Notes under the pieces: generated by a model
Seen by the model: the letters and a program-made list of their open reading frames with translations, nothing else
What the model was told of the DNA's origin: nothing
Databases searched by the model: none
Shown: piece by piece, positions 16,989-24,925 of the stretch
Layout: each line of letters starts with the position of its first letter
How positions within the stretch are numbered: position 1 is the first letter of the stretch
Position numbers and translations under genes: made by a program
Assembly: GCA_041389565.1 (NCBI GenBank)
Contig: JAWKRP010000005.1
Span: 1-64,000 of the forward strand
Direction: 5' to 3'
Source: JACKEQ01 sp041389565
GTDB lineage: Bacteria > Myxococcota_A > UBA796 > GCA-2862545
DNA: 64,000 bases

Positions 16989-17993
16989 TCAGTACAGGAC
17001 CATGCCATCGGGCTGGCGCGGCGGCGGGAGCTCCGACTGACCGTCCATCTGGCGGATGTCGCGCTCGATGCCGCGCGCCATGGCCGAGATCGGCACGTCG
17101 TTCGCGAGCCCCTCGAACGGGTTCTCGCTCCAGTCGCCGATGTGGTCGGTGGTCAGGAACACCCAGCTCACGAGCGCCGAGAACGGGATGGTCATCCACA
17201 CGAGCCCGTGGTCGTCGAAGGCGGGCAGGATGCCGCACGGGACGAGCGCGGCGAACGTGTACGCGAAGATGCGGTTCACCGTCGCGTACTGCCGTGGGAA
17301 CGGGAAGTTCTTGATGCGCTCGGCCTTGCCCTGCTCGGCCATCAGGTCGATGAGCAGCCCCTGGAGGACCTGGTGGGCGAACCCGTCGATCAGGCCGCGC
17401 TGGCGGAGCTCTGCGAGGTCGGACGACTGGTGCGACAGCAGGTGGGCTGCCGGGTTCAGCGTGGCGAGGACCGCCGCGACCTCGGCTTCCGGGAGGTTGC
17501 GCGCGAGCTCGGTCTGGAGGTCTTCGCGGAGCTCCGGAACGCCGGTCGTGCGGCGCAGGATGTCGAACTCCGGGCCGCGGTGCTCCCACGTCTGGAGCTT
17601 GCGGAGCTGGTGGCGCAGGGCGTCCATCCACGCGACGTGGCGAAGCACCAGGCGGCGCCGGATCTGGAGCAGCTCGGCGTCGTCGACGCCCGTGTCCGCG
17701 GCCCGGATCAGGTCTCGCGAGCTGAACGCCCACGACCGGCTGGCGTTCACGATGGCCCCCCAGATCTTCCGGGCCTCCCACAGGCGGTCGTACGACGCGT
17801 TGTTCTTGAAGCCCAGGTAGAACGCGACCGCGACGGCCATGGCGGACAGCGGGAGCCACGGGATGCCGAGGAAGGTGAACCCGAACACGCGGTACAGCAC
17901 GGTGAGCAGGGCGGCCCACGCCAGCGGCAACAGGAAGTCGCGCTGCGACCACACCAGGGTCTGCTGCAGGGAATAGTGCCTTCCGATGTGCAT
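16989..17993 (-). CDS. Bestrophin-like (UPF0187) anion channel family membrane protein
   Basis: 334 aa from ATG 17993, which follows GGAGG by 4 bases (same GGAGGCTCCATG context as the gene at 7175). Two hydrophobic helices near residues 22-70 (LPLAWAALLTVLYRVFGF and PLSAMAVAVAFYLGF) lead into the family signature NNASYDRLWEARKIWGAIVN, then a long cytoplasmic helical region and two more membrane helices (~225-270). This matches bacterial bestrophin homologues, pentameric channels for anions or other small ions. It is the first gene of the unit that continues with the aminotransferase, metallopeptidase and DUF455/ATP-grasp genes, so it could export or import a related solute, but no direct evidence supports that. 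Confidence 0.9.
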   Translation of the reverse strand: MHIGRHYSLQQTLVWSQRDFLLPLAWAALLTVLYRVFGFTFLGIPWLPLSAMAVAVAFYLGFKNNASYDRLWEARKIWGAIVNASRSWAFSSRDLIRAADTGVDDAELLQIRRRLVLRHVAWMDALRHQLRKLQTWEHRGPEFDILRRTTGVPELREDLQTELARNLPEAEVAAVLATLNPAAHLLSHQSSDLAELRQRGLIDGFAHQVLQGLLIDLMAEQGKAERIKNFPFPRQYATVNRIFAYTFAALVPCGILPAFDDHGLVWMTIPFSALVSWVFLTTDHIGDWSENPFEGLANDVPISAMARGIERDIRQMDGQSELPPPRQPDGMVLY

Positions 17994-18050
17994 GGAGCCT
18001 CCGCCGAGGCGCCATAGCGCCGCGAGCTGGGGTCGACCATCGCGCACGGA

Positions 18051-20390
18051 TCAGTGGGGGGGCGCGCTCGCCGGGACGAGGTGGTAGCCGTCGTCATGGC
18101 GGACCAGCACAGGGTCGAGCCCCATTCGACGCAGCGCCGCGATCGCCGTGTACACCCGGTTCCCCGCGGCTTCTGGCCCGACCGTCTGTCCCGGCCAGCC
18201 CGCCTCGAACACCTGGTCCATCGACAGCCCGGGCCCCCCACGCGCGTCCACGAGTGCCGCCAGGATCCGCCGCAGCGCCGCCCGGGTGCGCGAGTCGACC
18301 CGCTCGCCGGCCGGCGTCTCGAACCAGCCGTCCCCGTACAGGAAGTCCCGCGTGCCCGCGCGATGCTCGGCCACCAGGAGCAGCATGCGCACCTCGCTCG
18401 ACCACCACAGCGGCGCCGGGAGCCCGTTCGCCGGTGTTCCGATGCGGGCGCGCACCGCTCGCAGCGCGTTCGGATCCTCGCGGGCATCCACCACCTCGAG
18501 CGCTGCAGTGAGGACCGGAGCGAACGGGAGCGCCCCGAGCCGCGCGGCGACCTCGTCGCGCCACACGGACGCCAGCGCGGCGTCGTCGACGAGCAGGCAC
18601 CCGAACAGCACCGCCATCTCGGACGTTCCCGGCAGCGTGTACCCGCGCAGCCCCGTGACCACGGGCGTCACCAGCGCCACCGCCGCGTCGTGGGCGCCCT
18701 GGAGCTCGCGGATGGCCGCCAGGAGCACGCGGTACCAGCCGATCCACCGCGGCGCGCCGTACTCGCCGTGCACTTCGATGGCCCGCGACACCCCGTCGGC
18801 CGCCGCGCCGAGGTCCCCCCGTTCGAGCGCGAGGGTGCCCCGGGTCGCGTCGAGATCCGCGACGCGCAGCACGTGTCCGAGCGTGGCGAACAGGGCCTGG
18901 GCCTCGGCCATCCTCCGCTCCGCGGTGTCGAGGTCGCCGCGGTCGTGGGCCCGCGTGCCGAGGTAGGCCAGCGCGACCGCCTCGAGCTCGCGGTGCTCCT
19001 GGGAGTCGTGCCCGCGCGCGAGCTGCAGGACCTGCTCCATCGCCTCCTGCGCGTCGTCCAGCCGCCCGAGGGTGTTGTCGAAGTTCGCGCGCTGCACGAG
19101 GGCACGCCCCACGGCGTCGCTATCGCCGAGCGCCTCGTAGGCGGCCCGCGCGCGGTTCCAGGCCTCGCGGGCCCCGGTGAAGTCGTGCCGGTTGCTGCAC
19201 AGGCGCGCGCCCGCCGCAATGGCCTCGGCCCGGATCGCCGCATCCTCGTGGACCTCCAGGCCCGCGAGCAGCTCCCCCGCGCGGTCGGCCTCCCCCCGCG
19301 ACATGTGCGCGTGGGCCAGGCGGATGCGGACCCGTGGCGACTCAGGCCGCACGGACAGGGCCGCCTCGAGGACCTCCATGCGGAGCGGCAGGGGTCCGGT
19401 CCGCGTCAGCACGGGATCGAGCCACAGCACGAGCGCGACCGCCTCGTCGGGTGCAGGACCGAGCGCGGCCCGGAACGCGAGCACGGCTTCGGCGATGAGC
19501 CCGGGACGCGCCGGTCGTCCGAGCAGCCAGGCCCGAAAGCGCCCTCGGGCGTCGTCGGTCGTGTGCCGCAGCGCGAAGGCACGCACGCCTTCGGGTACCC
19601 GGTACACCTCGGACCTCCGCTCGATCAGGCTCGCCTCGACGAGCTCTTCGAGGGCATCCCCCACCCAGGCGCCGTCCAGCACGGCCCACGCGCAGTCGTC
19701 CAGCGAGAAGTCCCCACCGAACAGGGCCAGCTGGGCGAGAACGTCGCGCGCCGCGGGCGTCAGCAGCCCCCACGACCAGGCCAGGGTGCGCTCCAGGGAC
19801 GACTGGCGCTCGGGACGGTCGGCCTTCCGGTCGGACAGCACACGGAGCGGCTCGTCGAGCAGCGCGAGCAGCCGGGGGATCCCGAGGGCCCCCACCCGGC
19901 TCGCACACAGCTCGATCGCGAGCGGCAGCCCATCGAGCCGGCGCACCACGGGCAGGACCTCCGCGAGCCCCACGATGACGCCGTGCTGGGCGGCTCGACG
20001 CACGAACAGGTCGGCTGCGTCGGCCTCGGAGAGCGCATCCAGGCGAAAGCGCCGCTCGATCGTCAGCTGGAGAGGCGTCCGTGACGTGGCGACGACCGGC
20101 ACGGCCTCCGCCCACCCCGCGACCCGGCCGGCGAGATCCGGGATCTGCTCGCAGTTGTCGAGCACGAGCAGGTCCAGCGCGCCGAGGTCCGGACCCGCCG
20201 CGCGCTCCACCGCGCCCTCGGCATCGGCGGCGGTCCGACACGCCGTGAGGTCCACGAAGCACGTGCGGTCGAGCTGCCGGACGAGCGTGGTCTTCCCGCA
20301 TCCGCCGGGTCCCAGCACCGTGACGAGCCGCTCTCCGCCGGCCAGCAGCGACCGGAGCTCCGCGAGCGCACCGTCGCGGTACCGGAACAT
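18051..20390 (-). CDS. STAND-type ATPase regulator: P-loop, TPR, C-terminal winged helix
   Basis: 779 aa. The N-terminus is an NTPase of the AfsR/MalT-like class: Walker A G27PGGCGKT34, Walker B-like LLVLDNCEQIP (~75-85), sensor VVATSRTPLQ, and LDALSEADAADLF. Residues ~330-640 form TPR-like helical pairs rich in Ala, Leu and Glu. The last ~90 residues read as an OmpR/SARP-type winged helix: a helix with VDSRTRAALRRIL, then AGNRVYTAIAALRRMGLDPV and the wing HDDGYHLVP. Relatives usually place the DNA-binding domain at the N-terminus, so this order is reversed. The ATG overlaps the stop of the SDR gene (TGATG at 20388-20392); the regulator is therefore made with the oxidoreductase. Signal and targets are unknown. 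Confidence 0.85.
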   Translation of the reverse strand: MFRYRDGALAELRSLLAGGERLVTVLGPGGCGKTTLVRQLDRTCFVDLTACRTAADAEGAVERAAGPDLGALDLLVLDNCEQIPDLAGRVAGWAEAVPVVATSRTPLQLTIERRFRLDALSEADAADLFVRRAAQHGVIVGLAEVLPVVRRLDGLPLAIELCASRVGALGIPRLLALLDEPLRVLSDRKADRPERQSSLERTLAWSWGLLTPAARDVLAQLALFGGDFSLDDCAWAVLDGAWVGDALEELVEASLIERRSEVYRVPEGVRAFALRHTTDDARGRFRAWLLGRPARPGLIAEAVLAFRAALGPAPDEAVALVLWLDPVLTRTGPLPLRMEVLEAALSVRPESPRVRIRLAHAHMSRGEADRAGELLAGLEVHEDAAIRAEAIAAGARLCSNRHDFTGAREAWNRARAAYEALGDSDAVGRALVQRANFDNTLGRLDDAQEAMEQVLQLARGHDSQEHRELEAVALAYLGTRAHDRGDLDTAERRMAEAQALFATLGHVLRVADLDATRGTLALERGDLGAAADGVSRAIEVHGEYGAPRWIGWYRVLLAAIRELQGAHDAAVALVTPVVTGLRGYTLPGTSEMAVLFGCLLVDDAALASVWRDEVAARLGALPFAPVLTAALEVVDAREDPNALRAVRARIGTPANGLPAPLWWSSEVRMLLLVAEHRAGTRDFLYGDGWFETPAGERVDSRTRAALRRILAALVDARGGPGLSMDQVFEAGWPGQTVGPEAAGNRVYTAIAALRRMGLDPVLVRHDDGYHLVPASAPPH

Positions 20391-21850
20391 CACCAGTCCG
20401 TGGGGCGGTAGTCCTTGAGGAACTGGCCCCAGACGTGCTCGCCCGTCGCGAGGCCCGCGAAGATGGGGTCCACGATGCGGGCCGCCCCGTCGACGATGTC
20501 GAGCGGCGGGTGGAAGCCCTCCTCCCGCTTGCGCTCGGCGTGGTGGACGGGGTCTTCGTCCGTCACCCAGCCCGTGTCGACGCTGTTCATGTGGATGCCG
20601 TGCTCCACGTAGTCCAGCGCGGACGTGCGCGTGAGCATGTTCAGCGCGGCCTTCGCCATGTTCGTGTGCGGGTGCTTGCTGCTCTTGAACACCCGGTAGA
20701 ACTGCCCTTCCATCGCCGACACGTTGACGATGTGGGCGTCGCGGGTCGGCACGCGCATCATCAGCGGCTTCAGCCGGGCGTTCAGGACGAACGGCGCGAC
20801 CGCGTTCACGAGCTGGACCTCGAGCAGCTCCAGCGTCGGGACATCCGCCAGCTCGAGCCGCCAGCTGTTCACCTCGCGCAGGTCGACCTGCTGGAGGTCG
20901 GCATCGAGCACGCCAGCCGGAAACAGCTGCGCGGACGTGGCGCTGCGGGCGTCCCCGGGCAGCAGGGCGAGCTGCGAGAGCTCGGCGGAGGCCGCGGACG
21001 TGGCGGGGGCCAGCAAGGCAGCGGTGGCGTCCGGCAGGGCTTCGGGCGCGCGCTCGCCCTCCATCAGGTGCGCGTAGAAGCCCGGCGGCCGGCGCACCGT
21101 CTGGCACGCGTTGTTGATGATGAAGTCGAGCCGGTCGAGCCGCGCGAGCAGGTCGGCGCACAGGGCCTCGACCGCGGGCACCTGACGCAGGTCGATGCCG
21201 TGGATCTCGAGGCGGTCGCGCCACTCCTCGAAGTCCTCGAGCGCTGCGTAGCGCCGCGCGGCATCCCGCGGGAACCGCGTCGTGACGAGCACGCGGCACC
21301 CGGCGCGCAGCAGCATCACGGCGGCCTGGAACCCGATCTTCACGCGCGAGCCGGTGACCAGCGCCACCCGACCCGTCAGATCGCCCGTGGGCTGGCGCTT
21401 CGCGTAGTTGAAGTCGCCGCACGCGAGGCACATCTGGTCGTAGAAGAAGTGCACCTCGCGGAACCGCTCGTGGCAGCAGTAGCAGTCGCGCTCGCCGGGC
21501 GTGGTCCCGAGCGGCTCCGGCATCGGCTCGGCCCCGCCGGCACGGGGCGTCTGGAAGATGGGGTTGTCGCGGAGCTGCCGGATGCCGGTCTTCGCGAGCA
21601 GGGCCTGCGTGGTGTCGCGCTGCACGCGGCGGTCGTTGCTGCGGTGGGCCTTCTGGAGCTTGCGACGCTCCTTCTCGGTGGGCTTGGACGCGCGCCCTGC
21701 AGCCATCATGAGGCGCTTGCGGAGCTCGGCGTCGAGCCCGGCGAGCACCGAGCGGTCGTCGACGATGCGCTCGAGCAGCTCGGCGGCGGCGCGTGCGCGC
21801 GCGGCGATGTCGTCCGATGCGTCCATGCGCCCTGATATCCGCTTCGACAT
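20390..21850 (-). CDS. Atypical SDR oxidoreductase with N-terminal zinc-ribbon-like region
   Basis: 486 aa from ATG 21850; ATG 21826 is an alternative and Shine-Dalgarno evidence is weak for both. Residues ~1-110 are helical and basic. A Cys cluster (CYCCHERF then CLACGDF, ~123-150) looks like a zinc ribbon. From ~160 a Rossmann fold follows: VALVTGSRVKIG cofactor loop, FIINNACQT, and SAMEG (S378). At the place where SDR enzymes have Tyr-x-x-x-Lys before AAL, this protein has T396-N-M-A-K400; a YRVFK sequence (Y385, K389) lies 11 residues earlier. So the catalytic Tyr is either shifted or lost. The substrate is unknown. It is coupled to the downstream regulator and diverges from the lipoprotein gene at 21894. 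Confidence 0.82.
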   Translation of the reverse strand: MSKRISGRMDASDDIAARARAAAELLERIVDDRSVLAGLDAELRKRLMMAAGRASKPTEKERRKLQKAHRSNDRRVQRDTTQALLAKTGIRQLRDNPIFQTPRAGGAEPMPEPLGTTPGERDCYCCHERFREVHFFYDQMCLACGDFNYAKRQPTGDLTGRVALVTGSRVKIGFQAAVMLLRAGCRVLVTTRFPRDAARRYAALEDFEEWRDRLEIHGIDLRQVPAVEALCADLLARLDRLDFIINNACQTVRRPPGFYAHLMEGERAPEALPDATAALLAPATSAASAELSQLALLPGDARSATSAQLFPAGVLDADLQQVDLREVNSWRLELADVPTLELLEVQLVNAVAPFVLNARLKPLMMRVPTRDAHIVNVSAMEGQFYRVFKSSKHPHTNMAKAALNMLTRTSALDYVEHGIHMNSVDTGWVTDEDPVHHAERKREEGFHPPLDIVDGAARIVDPIFAGLATGEHVWGQFLKDYRPTDW

Positions 21851-21893
21851 CGCGTGGATGTCCTGGGATACATGGCTCCCGGCGGGAGGTGAG

Positions 21894-22373
21894 ATGCGTA
21901 GGGTCGGCCTGCTCGGCGTGATCTGCCTGTTGGCGTGCACCGGCGGGCCCTGCGCGCCCTCGATGGGCGGGTACAGCGTCACGGGCGACGTACTCCAGCG
22001 TCCCCTCCACGACGGCGAGGACTTCGTGCTGGTGACCGCCAACGATCCCGTGTGCACGGGGCATCCCGAGGGAGCGATCCGATTCGTGGCCGAACAGCGG
22101 GAAGGGGGCCAGGTCGCGCTCACGCTCGTCGAGGCCAACCCACCGAGTGTCGGGCGGTGCCTGGACGAGCTCCAGATCTCGGTGCACCGCTACGGCGACG
22201 GGAGCGGACAGATACCCGTGACTCCCGAGGGCGCGTCCGCCGAGGTCATCGTCGCCTGGCCGGAGAGCGGCAACGCATGGGAGCTCTCGCAGCCCCTCAC
22301 TCCGCCACCGACCGCCTACGACGGCTGCATGCGTCGGGTCGACGAGACCCTCATGCCGTCGGGGCACCTGTAG
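21894..22373 (+). CDS. Small hypothetical lipoprotein
   Basis: 159 aa. ATG 21894 follows GGGAGGTGAG. Signal peptide MRRVGLLGVICLLACTGG with lipobox LLAC. The mature part holds four further cysteines (CAPSM, PVCTG, GRCLDEL, YDGCMRR), compatible with two disulfides, and a beta-rich character. No family recognised. It diverges from the SDR gene (43 bases between starts) and its last 23 bases overlap the 3' end of the SecY-like gene on the other strand. Confidence 0.75.
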   Translation: MRRVGLLGVICLLACTGGPCAPSMGGYSVTGDVLQRPLHDGEDFVLVTANDPVCTGHPEGAIRFVAEQREGGQVALTLVEANPPSVGRCLDELQISVHRYGDGSGQIPVTPEGASAEVIVAWPESGNAWELSQPLTPPPTAYDGCMRRVDETLMPSGHL

Positions 22374-23556
22374 CGAGCCGGCGCGCCAGCACCGCGCGCG
22401 CTTCGTCCGCCCGGGACGCCTCCACGAGAATGCCGACAGGCACGTAGGGACCGAAGAAGTGCAGCAGCGAGCGGGTGCGGTCGCCGCGGCTCGCGGCCGG
22501 GATCCCAGCCGCGTTCAGCGCGTCCAGCGCGGGCTCGACGGCGTACATCCGGTGGAGCTGCCACACCTCGGTCGACAGGCCGGACGACCGCGCGCGCCAC
22601 TCGCTCGCGAGGTCCCACAGCACCGCGGGAACGACGAAGAGCTCCACGCCGAACGTGGGCAGGCCGAGCTCGACGACGCCGTACACCAGGCCCGCCACGA
22701 CGACCGTGTTCACGAGCACGCCCGTGGTCAGGTCGCGCTGCACGAGCGGCTGGGGCACGCCCTTCAGCGCGGCCACGAGGTCGGGCATCTGGAACAGCAC
22801 GCCGAGCAGTGCCGTGGGGACGAGCACACCGAGCAACAGCAGCACGGGGTTCGACAGGTCGACGTAGTAGATCGAGAGCGCCTGGACGACGACGCCGAGC
22901 GGCACGAGCCCGGCGACCGACAACCGCAGCGTCCGCCCGGGCGTCCGCAGCGCGAGCAGGCCCACCGCGACGGCGAGCAGGACCGCCGGCGTGAGCAGCG
23001 TGACCTCGCCGAGCTGCACGTTCATCCACCAGATCCACGGCTCCTCGGTCCACATCAGCCCCAGCGCGACGAGCAGCCCTGCACCGAGCCCATCGCGGGC
23101 ACACCACTGGCAGAGGCCCACACACACGGCGCTCCCGGCGACGAGGCTGAGGACGACCACGAGCCGGAACCCGATCCCGGGCTCTCCCACGAGCGGCGTG
23201 TTCCCGACGCGCATGATCTCGAGCGACATGGCCATCGCGAGCGCCTGGATCGCGGCCAGCACGAGCCACGCCCACGGGGTGAACCGCTCGAACACGGCCC
23301 GCGCTTCGGCCCCTGACGTGCGGATCTCCCGCCACGACGGGACGAACAGCGCGAGGAGCTCGAGGAGCACCGCCGCCGTGAGCCACGGCATCACGCCGAG
23401 CGCACCGACGCTGAGAGCGGACGGGGTCCACCCGGCCTGCGCCGTCCACATCGCCACCGCTTCGGTGTCGACGCCGGGGATCGGAATGCGCTCGACCGCC
23501 ACCAGGCCAGCGACGGTGACGAGGAGGACCAGCAGGCGCTTCGAGAGGTCGGGCAT
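22351..23556 (-). CDS. SecY-like membrane protein with C-terminal DUF2007-like domain
   Basis: 401 aa. The first ~100 residues follow SecY: a TM1 ending in VERIPIPGVDTEA (SecY has YIPIPGI), then ALSVGALGVMPWLTAAVLLELL (SecY: FALGIMPYISASIIMQL). About eight further hydrophobic segments follow to ~residue 320. It is shorter than a housekeeping SecY (~440 aa), and the SecY cytosolic loop residues for ribosome or SecA binding are not obvious. The last ~65 residues (LDALNAAGIPAASRGDR...FGPYVPVGILVEASRADEARAVLAR) resemble the DUF2007 putative signal-transducing fold. No ribosomal, adk or secE genes surround it, so it is a paralogue, not the main translocon. Role unknown: perhaps specialised export. 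It diverges from the PHP gene with 40 bases between starts. Confidence 0.72.
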   Translation of the reverse strand: MPDLSKRLLVLLVTVAGLVAVERIPIPGVDTEAVAMWTAQAGWTPSALSVGALGVMPWLTAAVLLELLALFVPSWREIRTSGAEARAVFERFTPWAWLVLAAIQALAMAMSLEIMRVGNTPLVGEPGIGFRLVVVLSLVAGSAVCVGLCQWCARDGLGAGLLVALGLMWTEEPWIWWMNVQLGEVTLLTPAVLLAVAVGLLALRTPGRTLRLSVAGLVPLGVVVQALSIYYVDLSNPVLLLLGVLVPTALLGVLFQMPDLVAALKGVPQPLVQRDLTTGVLVNTVVVAGLVYGVVELGLPTFGVELFVVPAVLWDLASEWRARSSGLSTEVWQLHRMYAVEPALDALNAAGIPAASRGDRTRSLLHFFGPYVPVGILVEASRADEARAVLARRLATGAPTA

Positions 23557-23596
23557 GCCCCGCGACTATCGCTCGGACCCGGGCTATGCACGAGGG

Positions 23597-24892
23597 ATGC
23601 TCACGCTCCTCCTGGCCTGCACCGGTCCTGCCGACACCGACGCTCCTCCCGCCGACCCCTCAGTCGACTGGAGGCCCGGCCTGCCAGCGCTGACGCAGGG
23701 TCTACGCACCATCACCCACCTGCACAGCCCGTGGTCCCACGATGCGTGCGATGGGAACGGCATCATCGACGGGGTCGCGAACCAGCCCTGCCTCGACGAC
23801 TTCCGGCGCGGGCTCTGCGATGCGGGCATCGACGTGGCGTTCACGACCGACCACCCGTCGTACGGCGCCTTCCAGACGTTCGACGACCTGTTCCACCCGC
23901 GTCCGGGCGACGTGCGCGATGGAGCGGTGGCGGTCCTCACCTGCGACGACGGGCGCGAGGTGCGCCTGCAGCCGGGCTTCGAAGACGAGCTGATGCCCGT
24001 GGGGCTCGATCAGCACGTGCCGGGCACGGCCGACGAGCGCGACGACCTGCTCAACCGCAGCGATCCCGACGCGATGGCCGCGATGATCGGTGCCGGCGCC
24101 CATGTGTTCGTCGCACACACCGAGGGCCGCGACCTCCAGCAGCTCCGCGACCACCAGGATGCCGGGCTCACGGGCGTCGAGATCTTCAACCTGCACGCGA
24201 TGTTCGCACCCGACATCCGCGCGGAGGACCTCGGGCTCGACGGGCTCGGATGGGTGCAGGACATCCGCCCGTTCACCGACCCCGACGCGACGGGCGAGCC
24301 CGACCTGTTCGTGCTCGGAGTGCTCCAGAGCCAGCCGCCGAGCCTGGAGCGCTTCGACGATCTGCTCGCGCGCGGGCCGATCGTGGGCATCGTCGGCACC
24401 GACGCCCACCAGAACGTGCTGCCGATCGACCTGCGCGACGGCGAGCGCGCCGACAGCTACCGCCGCATGCTGCGCTGGATGGACAACGTGGTGCTGCCCG
24501 AGGCCGGACAGACCGTGGAAGACGCGCTGGCGGCGGGCCAGTCGTACGTGGCGTTCGAGATCCTCGGCACGCCCGACGGGTTCGACTTCCGCGCGGAGGA
24601 CGGCACGGGCCTGGGCGGCGAGACGTCCGCGACGCAGCTGACGATCACGTGTCCCACCCTGCACCCCGACAGCCCGCGCGGGCCCGAGGAACCCGAGCTG
24701 CACGTGCGGCTGGTTCGCGGCCAGGCCGTGGTGGCCGAGGGCTGCGGAACGCACGAGGTCGACGGAGCGGGCGCGTACCGCGTGGAGATCGACATCGTGC
24801 CGCACCACCTCACGCGGTTCCTCGGCGACACGCCCGAAGACTGGCTCGTGCCGTTCCCGTGGATCCTGTCGAACGCCATCCACGTTCGCTGA
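23597..24892 (+). CDS. PHP-domain lipoprotein, predicted metal-dependent phosphoesterase
   Basis: 431 aa. Start at ATG 23597 gives MLTLLLACTGPADTD, a minimal lipobox signal (LLAC) like those of other lipoproteins here; GAGGG touches the ATG, so the ribosome site is poorly spaced. PHP metal ligands are all present in order: HLHSPWSHD near residue 40, FTTDHPSY (~82), FVAHTEG (~172) and GTDAHQN (~270). This is the metal-binding pattern of PHP phosphoesterases (polymerase/histidinol phosphatase family). The C-terminal ~110 residues look like a beta-sandwich. A secreted or surface PHP enzyme with unknown substrate is inferred. The convergent cyclophilin gene begins its stop at 24926. Confidence 0.86.
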   Translation: MLTLLLACTGPADTDAPPADPSVDWRPGLPALTQGLRTITHLHSPWSHDACDGNGIIDGVANQPCLDDFRRGLCDAGIDVAFTTDHPSYGAFQTFDDLFHPRPGDVRDGAVAVLTCDDGREVRLQPGFEDELMPVGLDQHVPGTADERDDLLNRSDPDAMAAMIGAGAHVFVAHTEGRDLQQLRDHQDAGLTGVEIFNLHAMFAPDIRAEDLGLDGLGWVQDIRPFTDPDATGEPDLFVLGVLQSQPPSLERFDDLLARGPIVGIVGTDAHQNVLPIDLRDGERADSYRRMLRWMDNVVLPEAGQTVEDALAAGQSYVAFEILGTPDGFDFRAEDGTGLGGETSATQLTITCPTLHPDSPRGPEEPELHVRLVRGQAVVAEGCGTHEVDGAGAYRVEIDIVPHHLTRFLGDTPEDWLVPFPWILSNAIHVR

Positions 24893-24925
24893 GCCCTCGG
24901 AACTCCTGCGAGCCCTCGGGACTCG

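Noticed and set aside
18051..22367. One minus-strand protein joining the STAND ATPase with upstream sequence
   Set aside because: The upstream part is out of frame with the SDR gene; the ATPase starts at 20390 by TGATG overlap.
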